Shown piece after piece: positions 43,231 through 49,737 of a DNA stretch of 64,000 nt (positions are counted from its first letter, which is position 1; every line of letters starts with the position of its first letter). The notes under the pieces were generated by a model, which saw only the letters and a program-made list of their open reading frames with translations, ran no database searches and was not told the origin of the DNA. Location of the stretch: contig NZ_CP129119.1 of NCBI RefSeq assembly GCF_030406775.1, forward strand, positions 592,001 through 656,000, read 5' to 3'. The translations under genes and the position numbers were made by a program. The stretch comes from Sporosarcina trichiuri. GTDB taxonomy: Bacteria > Bacillota > Bacilli > Bacillales_A > Planococcaceae.

Positions 43231-43515
43231 CTAATTTTGCATCTCCAACCGAAATGGCGACATCCAGACATCAATGGAAACAAGCGTCTGGTTGTCGTCG
43301 GTCTGAAGAGCCTCTGCAGGTGTAGGAGAGGGGATCGGTTCCCCGTCCACTTCCATTCCATATAGATGGAGCGACAGCGCTTCTTTTGCCATGAGCATCG
43401 CCTCTTCATCAGAGTCGGCACAAGAGAAACAGCCGGGCAGATCGGGGAACGAGATGCTGATGCCGTCATCCGCATAGTCGAAGAGAGCTGGATACAGATA
43501 TCGATCTTTCTTCAC
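43231..43515 (-). CDS. HicB-family antitoxin-like protein, no HicA beside it
   Basis: A 94-residue protein with the HicB partial RNase H-like fold: YPALFDYADDGISISFPDLPGCFSCADSDEEAMLMAKEALSLHLYGMEVDG. There is no DNA-binding domain at the C-terminus. GTG start with AGGAGG nine bases upstream. HicB proteins normally neutralise a HicA ribonuclease encoded next door. No HicA-like frame is present within 500 bp on either strand, so it is either an orphan or acts alone. Confidence 0.8.
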   Translation of the reverse strand: MKKDRYLYPALFDYADDGISISFPDLPGCFSCADSDEEAMLMAKEALSLHLYGMEVDGEPIPSPTPAEALQTDDNQTLVSIDVWMSPFRLEMQN

Positions 43516-43570
43516 GTAAGACGCCTCCTAAGGTGTACAACTCAAGTATTAGTTCACTGGGTAGATAGTC

Positions 43571-43608
43571 AAAAACCCGACCCGCCACTAACACGCACGT
43601 CCGGTTTT
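43571..43608 (-). terminator. terminator of the coiled-coil gene
   Basis: On the minus strand AAAACCGGAC...GTCGGGTTTTTG forms an imperfect stem with a T-run. Confidence 0.6.
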
Positions 43609-43612
43609 CCAA

Positions 43613-44050
43613 TTATCCCTGCTGGTTACGATAAACGTCCCGCAGATCATCTAGAACCAAATCATGATCAAGCATTTTATGGACCAAGTAATTCACGTCC
43701 AAAGCAAGCCCTCTGTTTGTTCTGCGCTGCTCATTAAACCGTTGTGTGACTTCTTCTCGCATTGTGCCGTGTCCATCCTTTAGTATTTCAACGGACGTTT
43801 TCACGTCTGCCATGTCGCTTTGCAGATTGGATACATCCGTTTTCATAAGAGGAATATCCTCTTTCACAGCAGCCATATCCGTCTTCAATACATCGACATC
43901 TTTCTTGATGTCTGCAAGATCTACTTCGATGTTGGTAACCTTTGCTTCAAGGTTATCGAACCGTCCGTCCATCCGATCCAGCCGCTCATGAATCGGCTGC
44001 AGCGAATTGTCCACCACCGTCTTCAGCATCACTGCCAAGTCCTCACTCAT
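43613..44050 (-). CDS. coiled-coil protein of unknown function
   Basis: A 145-residue protein that is almost all predicted coiled coil. Heptads with repeated D-x-x-x-L/M/V-K-x-D units lie at about residues 25-100 (LADIKKDVDVLKTDMAAVKEDIPLMKTDVSNLQSDMADVKTSVEIL). A short basic helix, RFNEQRRTNRGLALDVNYLVHKM, follows. Similar frames occur in phage- and plasmid-associated genes and next to HicB/HTH modules, but I cannot assign a function. GAGGAGGGACTCGC precedes the ATG. Confidence 0.65.
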   Translation of the reverse strand: MSEDLAVMLKTVVDNSLQPIHERLDRMDGRFDNLEAKVTNIEVDLADIKKDVDVLKTDMAAVKEDIPLMKTDVSNLQSDMADVKTSVEILKDGHGTMREEVTQRFNEQRRTNRGLALDVNYLVHKMLDHDLVLDDLRDVYRNQQG

Positions 44051-44312
44051 GCGAGTCCCTCCTCTCCTGAATGATACAGTCCCTCAAAACGGCTGCTTTG
44101 CCCTGGGTATCTGAAAAAGTGTTTCTGTTAATAGTTGAGTCCAGTATAGCATATGACCGTTCTGGAAGAGGACAGCCCGAAGCTAAAAGAGAGAAGTGGA
44201 ACAACGCATTGACCGACAAAAGACGCAAAAAGGCGAATAGTCCATTGTGACTTCCCAGAATCATTGGTAAGATGTGGATAGATAGTGAAAACTGTACGAA
44301 GCGGGTGAGTCC

Positions 44313-46238
44313 ATGATTATCTATGAATCAACAAAAGAGCAGTTTGTCGGCGACGTGGTGAATGAGCTGCTGATCGACCGTCTCTACAATTCCTACCAGC
44401 AGAAGATCGGGAAGACCAGCAAGGCGGAAATCAGGTCTTGGGAAAACTCCCTGCAAAAGATGTCCAATGTCATGCAGGACGATGACATTCCAGAGGACAC
44501 GGCCGTCGCCATCGAGTTCAATATACCGAACACATCAAAGCGAGTGGATTTCCTCGTAGCTGGGAATGACGGCAGTCAGGACCACGTCGTCATTGTGGAA
44601 CTGAAACAATGGGAGGAAGTCGAGAAAATTCCAACCCGGGATGCAGTAGTCCGAACATATGTCGGGGGCGGGAAACGGGAGCTTGTCCATCCGTCGTACC
44701 AGGCATGGTCGTATGCGGCACTCATCGAAGATTTCAATGAAAACGTCCAGACACAACAAATCAGCCTGAAACCGTGTGCGTATCTCCACAATTATAGGAA
44801 GACGGAACAAGATCCGCTGACAGACCCACACTACGAGTTTCATATCGAACGTGCCCCAGTCTTCACAAAAGGGGAAATTCAGAAGCTCCGTGCGTTCATC
44901 AAGAACTACATCCGGAAAGGCGACCAAAACCGGCTGATCTACCAAATCGAAAACGGTAAGATCAGACCGTCCAAGTCGCTGCAGGATACGCTGAACGCCA
45001 TGCTTCAAGGTAACGAGGAGTTCGTCATGATCGATGATCAAAAAGTCTTCTACGAAGAAGCACTCCAGCTGGCTCTTGAAAGTGTGCGGACGAGGACGAA
45101 ACAGGTGATGGTGGTGGAAGGCGGGCCGGGCACCGGAAAATCCGTACTGGCCATCAATCTGCTGGTGAACTTGATCGGAAATGATAAGACAGCGATGTAT
45201 GTCACCAAAAATGCCGCGCCCCGTAATATCTATTCAACGAAACTGAAAAAGGACTTCAAAAAGTCCCATATCGACAACCTGTTTAAAGGTTCCGGCAGCT
45301 TCACGGAATCGGCAACCAACGAATTTGATGTCCTGATCGTCGATGAAGCCCACCGGCTCAATGAGAAATCGGGCATGTTTCAAAACAAAGGGGAGAACCA
45401 GGTCAAAGAACTGATTAACGCCTCCCAGTTCACGATTTTTTTCATCGATGAAAACCAGAAAGTGACGCTCAGTGATATCGGCAGTACGGAGACGATCGAA
45501 AAGTATGCTAAGGAATATAACGCACAAGTCATCAAGCGGCAGCTCGTCTCTCAATTCCGATGTGACGGATCCGACGGCTACATTGCATGGCTGGATGACG
45601 TGCTCGGTATCCGGCATACAGCTAATGCAAACGACCTCGGCATGGACTACGATTTCCGCGTATACGACGACCCGAATGCCATGCTGGCGGACGTCGAGAA
45701 GCTGAATGAACGGAACAACAAATCGCGCATGATGGCAGGCTACTGCTGGGAATGGCCTAAAAAGAACCGGCTCGACGTCGAACACCTCGACATCACCTTG
45801 CCCGAACACGACTTTGGCATCAGCTGGAACATCGAAAACACCTGGGCTATTGAAAACTCATCCGTTCGGGAAGCAGGCTGCATCCATACTGCACAGGGGC
45901 TTGAATTTGATTACGTTGGTGTTCTCGTAGGTGATGACTTACGGATGGAGAACGGCAAGCTCATCACCGACCATACCAAGAGGGCGAAGACCGATCAATC
46001 CTTGAAAGGCATCAAGAAGATTGCCAAAGAAGACCCAGACCGAGCCCGCCAGCTCGCTGATCCGCTCATCCGTAACACGTACCGCACGCTCATGACGCGT
46101 GGGCAGAAAGGGTGCTTTGTGTATTGCACGGATCCTGAACTGCAGAGTCATTTGAAAGAACGGCTGGCGTTGGTGACAATGTATCGGAGAAAGCGGGAGA
46201 AAGATCTGTATTTGGTTGATGAGAGGGAAGGTTATTAA
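44313..46238 (+). CDS. PD-(D/E)xK nuclease-like / DUF2075 SF1 helicase fusion
   Basis: A 641-residue two-domain protein. N-terminal part: VAIEFNIPNTSKRVDFLVAG followed by VVIVELKQWEE (about residues 70-110) has the Glu...Asp...Glu-x-Lys order of PD-(D/E)xK nucleases. C-terminal part: Walker A VVEGGPGTGKSVLAINLL (about 270), Walker B FDVLIVDEAHRL (about 340), SQFRCDGSDGYIAWLDDVL (about 412) and IHTAQGLEFDYVGVLVGDDL (about 526). LMTRGQKGCFVYCTD near the end fits the DUF2075 branch of SF1 helicases. Such fusions are plausible single-gene phage-defence or DNA-repair enzymes; the role here is unproven. Ribosome binding site GGGTGAG. Confidence 0.75.
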   Translation: MIIYESTKEQFVGDVVNELLIDRLYNSYQQKIGKTSKAEIRSWENSLQKMSNVMQDDDIPEDTAVAIEFNIPNTSKRVDFLVAGNDGSQDHVVIVELKQWEEVEKIPTRDAVVRTYVGGGKRELVHPSYQAWSYAALIEDFNENVQTQQISLKPCAYLHNYRKTEQDPLTDPHYEFHIERAPVFTKGEIQKLRAFIKNYIRKGDQNRLIYQIENGKIRPSKSLQDTLNAMLQGNEEFVMIDDQKVFYEEALQLALESVRTRTKQVMVVEGGPGTGKSVLAINLLVNLIGNDKTAMYVTKNAAPRNIYSTKLKKDFKKSHIDNLFKGSGSFTESATNEFDVLIVDEAHRLNEKSGMFQNKGENQVKELINASQFTIFFIDENQKVTLSDIGSTETIEKYAKEYNAQVIKRQLVSQFRCDGSDGYIAWLDDVLGIRHTANANDLGMDYDFRVYDDPNAMLADVEKLNERNNKSRMMAGYCWEWPKKNRLDVEHLDITLPEHDFGISWNIENTWAIENSSVREAGCIHTAQGLEFDYVGVLVGDDLRMENGKLITDHTKRAKTDQSLKGIKKIAKEDPDRARQLADPLIRNTYRTLMTRGQKGCFVYCTDPELQSHLKERLALVTMYRRKREKDLYLVDEREGY

Positions 46239-46271
46239 ACAACTGTAAATGAAAGTGAATTGTCCAAAGTA

Positions 46272-47000
46272 ATGATGAAGTGTGTCTGTACAAGAAGCAT
46301 TCATGAATATTTAAACAAACATGTAAGTTTGCTGCACAGGCACTCTGATTTCGATGAAGGGAAATCTGTTTTTACGGATTACGAAAAAGCGGTTAAGAAG
46401 TTGTGTGAAGAAGTATTAGATATGCAAAAGCATGACCAAATTGAAGCATTTGAAAAGTACTGGACTTACTATTTTTATGATAGACAGCAAATCACTGGAA
46501 ATAGCACTATTTTTAAAATTGGTATGGATAAATTTGAAAATATTTATGAAGCTTTTAAAATTGTTGGAGTAAGTGATGAGTATCAACAAAAGCTTAATGA
46601 TTTTTATTTTGATTATAGAAATTCAAATGAAATAGATCTGTCGTTCATTAAATGTCTCAACTATTCTCCATTAAAATCGGATAAAGAGTTTTTGCAAGTG
46701 ATCAAATACTTCAATCAACTAAATGTTACCCACAACTATAATAATTCGAAAGAATTTCTTTACTTCATAAATAAATTTATAAGAGGTCTCGGACAGGTGA
46801 AATTAATTAATTCCTATAAGTTTTACGAAAAAAATGAATTAGATGATCCGATCAATTTTAAAGTGGAATTAGCTTATATTGAATATAGTTTGGGTCAATT
46901 AATCAAAGAAATTAAGAGGATAAAAGGAATATATAATAGATTGAATTTTATAAGTTTTAATGAAATTCTCGAAGAGATTGCGAGATGGGTGCCTGTGTGA
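46272..47000 (+). CDS. hypothetical protein, AT-rich cassette gene 1
   Basis: About 242 residues (ATG 46272; a TTG at 46260 is also possible, and neither has a clear ribosome binding site). It is rich in Lys, Asn, Ile, Phe and Tyr, and probably all-helical and cytosolic. I recognise no domain. Its first ~24 codons lie in a diverged palindromic repeat copy (46282-46343) and its last codons (RWVPV) in another copy (46989-47050), so the ends may be frame extensions into repeats. Base composition is far more AT-rich than that of the neighbours, pointing to transfer. Confidence 0.5.
   Translation: MMKCVCTRSIHEYLNKHVSLLHRHSDFDEGKSVFTDYEKAVKKLCEEVLDMQKHDQIEAFEKYWTYYFYDRQQITGNSTIFKIGMDKFENIYEAFKIVGVSDEYQQKLNDFYFDYRNSNEIDLSFIKCLNYSPLKSDKEFLQVIKYFNQLNVTHNYNNSKEFLYFINKFIRGLGQVKLINSYKFYEKNELDDPINFKVELAYIEYSLGQLIKEIKRIKGIYNRLNFISFNEILEEIARWVPV
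46282..46343 (+). repeat. palindromic repeat, diverged copy
   Basis: A 62-bp relative, without gaps, of the repeats at 46989 and 47422. The centre, TCATGAAT-TTTAAACAAACA, is conserved. The arms (GTGTCTGTACAAGAAGC and GTTTGCTGCACAGGCAC) are changed relative to the other copies but still mostly pair. Confidence 0.7.
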
Positions 47001-47058
47001 GAAACAATCATGAATGTTTAAACAAACACGATAGTTTCACACACAGGCACTCTACACT
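46981..47058 (+). repeat. palindromic repeat, copy 1 of identical 78-bp pair
   Basis: Arms GTGCCTGTGTGAGAAAC (46989-47005) and GTTTCACACACAGGCAC (47034-47050) pair with one mismatch around a 28-nt centre containing TGTTTAAACA. All 78 bp are identical to 47414-47491. Confidence 0.95.
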
Positions 47059-47134
47059 GATTTTCCATTATAACCCTGTATAATGATGTTAGTCAACAGT
47101 TTGTTTTGAAATTTTTTGAAAAGGAGTGAATTTA

Positions 47135-47413
47135 ATGAAAGGAAACGAAACTGAATTACCTTGGTATTTAAAGCAAGGATTTTTCTTGTTAATTGCTTTT
47201 TGCTTTGCACCGCTAGCTTATTTAATTGTTATCTTAAACTGGAAACGTCTAGATAAAGAAACCAGAGGAGATCGTTTCTTTGTAGCATCTATATTATTTT
47301 TAATTTTCTCTATAAATTTCATGCCACAAAACTCATTAAGAATTTCTCTAGCAATTGGTGTACCTGTTTTGCTTTGGGCTGGTACGTATGCAGTTATGGC
47401 AAGAAGACATTAA
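47135..47413 (+). CDS. small membrane protein, AT-rich cassette gene 2
   Basis: A 92-residue protein with three hydrophobic segments (about residues 13-35, 50-65 and 70-85) and a positive loop WKRLDKETRGDRF. No family is recognised. AAAAGGAG lies eight bases before the ATG, and a TATAAT at 47079-47084 may be its -10. It is exactly framed by two identical 78-bp palindromic repeats, with the stop codon at the edge of the second. It is AT-rich, like the preceding cassette. Confidence 0.7.
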   Translation: MKGNETELPWYLKQGFFLLIAFCFAPLAYLIVILNWKRLDKETRGDRFFVASILFLIFSINFMPQNSLRISLAIGVPVLLWAGTYAVMARRH

Positions 47414-47491
47414 CGAGATGGGTGCCTGTGTGAGAAACAATCATGAATGTTTAAACAAACACGATAGTTTCACACACAGGCACTCTACACT
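47414..47491 (+). repeat. palindromic repeat, copy 2 of identical 78-bp pair
   Basis: Identical base for base to 46981-47058. The inverted arms are at 47422-47438 and 47467-47483. Confidence 0.95.
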
Positions 47492-47538
47492 ATGATATAT
47501 GAAATAGTTAAAGCCTAATAAGAATCGAGGTTGCCAAT

Positions 47539-48222
47539 ATGATTCGAAACTATTTAAGAAAACTGTTCTCCAGAGATTATGGGCCGTTGGCAGCAGAGTT
47601 TGCACAATCATTGGGCTATGAAACATGGAAGGAAGCTCAAGGACGTACGTATGCCATGTTCTTTACTCAAGCGGATGACTTTTGGTTTGCAACCGAACGT
47701 CCTGACTGTCACTGGGCAGTGTGGAAAGAAGAAGGGGATATGCCCTATTCGACTGAAGTATTTTCCACAGTGAATGGCGCGATTGAGTATCTATGGGGGT
47801 TGTTCGTCGAAAGCGCGTTACCCGAACACCACTGGCTCAATGAAGTGCCCACTACTAAATTAGGAGCTTTAGTGGATCAGGAAACTCAAATACAGATTCT
47901 GCTTTATGGGGACGCTTTGAGTTTTGCCTGTGACACCTTGGGCGTGAAAGACATGAGCATTCGTAAATACGCGGAAGTCTTTACTCTCAATACCGATGAC
48001 GTCTTTGACTACGTCTTGACTAATGGACTTCCGCAAAGCGAGCCGCCAGGAAGCGTTGCGTTGGCTGAAGGCTTCCATTATTATCAGCAAAAAGGGAAAT
48101 GGATCACTTTTTTCACGGAAAGAGGCAGAACGTTTAACGAAAAGAATTTTGATGACGAGGAAGAAGGCAAACGGTATATCATCACGACCTTGCTTCAGTT
48201 AAGTGGCACAGGATTGTATTAG
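47539..48222 (+). CDS. hypothetical protein, cassette gene 3
   Basis: A 227-residue soluble protein, rich in aromatic and acidic residues. It starts MIRNYLRKLFSRDYGPLAAEF and ends GFHYYQQKGKWITFFTERGRTFNEKNFDDEEEGKRYIITTLLQL. The ending resembles the W-x-x-x-F-x-E-R-G...F-x-x-E-x-E-x-x-Y pattern seen in some immunity proteins of bacterial toxin systems. That is a weak resemblance, not an assignment. GAGG lies nine bases before the ATG. Composition is intermediate between the AT-rich cassettes and the chromosomal background. Confidence 0.6.
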   Translation: MIRNYLRKLFSRDYGPLAAEFAQSLGYETWKEAQGRTYAMFFTQADDFWFATERPDCHWAVWKEEGDMPYSTEVFSTVNGAIEYLWGLFVESALPEHHWLNEVPTTKLGALVDQETQIQILLYGDALSFACDTLGVKDMSIRKYAEVFTLNTDDVFDYVLTNGLPQSEPPGSVALAEGFHYYQQKGKWITFFTERGRTFNEKNFDDEEEGKRYIITTLLQLSGTGLY

Positions 48223-48252
48223 CACTTCCCTCACAACTTCGATGCCTGTGCC
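48205..48252 (+). repeat. GGCACAGG/CCTGTGCC inverted repeat after cassette gene 3
   Basis: Perfect 8-bp arms (48205-48212 and 48245-48252) around a 32-nt centre, overlapping the stop codon. The arm words match the outer part of the neighbouring palindromic repeat, so it may be a remnant or a different subtype. Confidence 0.5.
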
Positions 48253-48353
48253 CTAAATAATTACATTGTATGGTGACTTGATCATCGCACAATACTATGT
48301 AAAAGCGATGAAGGTAGTAGCGAATCCACCGAAATGTAAGAGGAGATAAACCT

Positions 48354-48614
48354 ATGAGAAAAACGTTGCTATTGATCTTATCTGCTTTCTTCTTGTTTGG
48401 TTGCAGCCATTCTATCACTGGAGAATTTGCGACTGTTACCCAAGTCAATCAGAATTCTGTCGTTATCGAAAATGGGGGAGGGAAAATTACAGAGGTAGAT
48501 ATCGGCTCCGATTTAGATTTTCCTCTGGAAGAAAACAAGGAATACTTTTTCAGATACGAAACTACCAAAAGAGGGAAATCTACGTTGATTTCTGTAGAGA
48601 CGATCGTAGACTAA
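48354..48614 (+). CDS. small lipoprotein of unknown function
   Basis: An 86-residue protein with a lipoprotein signal peptide MRKTLLLILSAFFLFGC; the lipobox LFGC puts the lipidated Cys at residue 17. The mature part is a small beta-rich domain (TGEFATVTQVNQNSVVIENGGG, then YFFRYETTKRGKSTLISVETIVD), like an OB-type or DUF3221-like fold. AAGAGGAG precedes the ATG. The function is not known. Confidence 0.75.
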   Translation: MRKTLLLILSAFFLFGCSHSITGEFATVTQVNQNSVVIENGGGKITEVDIGSDLDFPLEENKEYFFRYETTKRGKSTLISVETIVD

Positions 48615-48732
48615 AAGATTTCCTGTATACACTTGTCCCTCTCAATAAGATTCCACGTATCAAACCTTCGCTGTATCTTGCGGCGAAAATTGTGTATCCC
48701 CGAAAACGAAATAGATCAGAAAGCGGGCGATT

Positions 48733-49497
48733 ATGATTATAACAATCCGAAATTTTGAAGATAATCCGAATGTAAAAGTCAAAGAGGAGCTCGGCCCATT
48801 TAAAGTAGTCGAATTTCAAAGAGAATTAAGCACCGATCGCGCAAGTGCTCAAGCCGCCTATTTTGCGTCTGAAATGAATGTGAGACGACGGCAGCTGGTT
48901 TGCGATGTCGGTCAGTCCAACATTACGGTTCAGGCCGGCGCCATGCAATGGATGGCAGGGGATGTGAAAGCGACGACAGGGCTGAAAGGGGTAGGGGACT
49001 TTATCGGGAAGACGATTCGCGGCAAAGTGACTAAAGAATCGGCCATCAAACCTGAATATACGGGAACCGGCACACTTGTTTTGGAACCGACGTTCAAGCA
49101 TATTTTGCTATTGAACGTGGGGGACTGGCATCAGTCACTCGTCATTGAAGACGGACTCTTTTTGGCTTGTGATTCAGGACTCAAACATAAGGCCGTGGTG
49201 CGCTCCACTCTTTCTTCTGCCTCATTAGGCGGTGAAGGTCTTTTCAATCTTGGTTTGACCGGACAAGGGACCGTTGCACTGGAATCCTCCATTGCAAGAG
49301 AGGAACTAATCGAAATCGAGTTGGACAATGATGAATTGAAGATCGATGGCAATATGGCGATTGCCTGGTCTGGCAGTTTGGACTTCACTGTCGAGCGCTC
49401 TGGCAAAACACTTCTGGGTTCCGCCGCTTCTGGTGAAGGATTGGTGAATGTTTACCGCGGCACAGGCAAAGTCTTAATGGCGCCTTTTCTTCCATAG
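48733..49497 (+). CDS. AIM24 family protein
   Basis: A 254-residue beta-rich protein. GPFKVVEFQRELST, VGQSNITVQAGAMQWMAGDVKATTGL (about residues 55-80), GTGTLVLEPTFKHILLL and EGLFNLGLTGQGTVALESS are typical of the AIM24/TIGR00266 fold. Its biochemical role in bacteria is uncertain. The Shine-Dalgarno is weak. It lies at the right end of the accessory stretch, before a partial copy of the palindromic repeat and the PBP gene. Confidence 0.8.
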   Translation: MIITIRNFEDNPNVKVKEELGPFKVVEFQRELSTDRASAQAAYFASEMNVRRRQLVCDVGQSNITVQAGAMQWMAGDVKATTGLKGVGDFIGKTIRGKVTKESAIKPEYTGTGTLVLEPTFKHILLLNVGDWHQSLVIEDGLFLACDSGLKHKAVVRSTLSSASLGGEGLFNLGLTGQGTVALESSIAREELIEIELDNDELKIDGNMAIAWSGSLDFTVERSGKTLLGSAASGEGLVNVYRGTGKVLMAPFLP

Positions 49498-49523
49498 GTA
49501 CTTTCCGATACCTTTTGTGAAGG

Positions 49524-49601
49524 TGACTTGTGTGTTAAACAATTGTACACTGTTCATACAACGATCGGTGCCTGTGTGAGAAACTAGCCTGTTTGTTTCT
49601 C
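49524..49601 (+). repeat. degenerate palindromic repeat copy with hairpin
   Basis: GTGACTTGTGTGTTAAACAAT (49524-49544) resembles the left arm of the 62-bp repeat. GTGCCTGTGTGAGAAAC (49568-49584) is an exact left arm without its partner. GAGAAAC (49578-49584) and GTTTCTC (49595-49601) make a new hairpin, followed by a T-rich stretch that may terminate the AIM24 transcript. Confidence 0.6.
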
Positions 49602-49737
49602 GCGCGGGTATTTTTATACGTCCACTCGCACATAATCCCCCTAAAGCCAACCCCCGCAACTTTCAAACACCCGTCCTCGTCAATACTATGCTCCACAGTT
49701 CGACAAAACTCCACAGTAAAAAAGCAGGGGACCTACT

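Noticed and set aside
46981..49601. Integron with attC sites
   Set aside because: No integron integrase, no attI, and the repeat lacks the R'/L' core pattern I would expect; kept only as an unexplained cassette-like layout.
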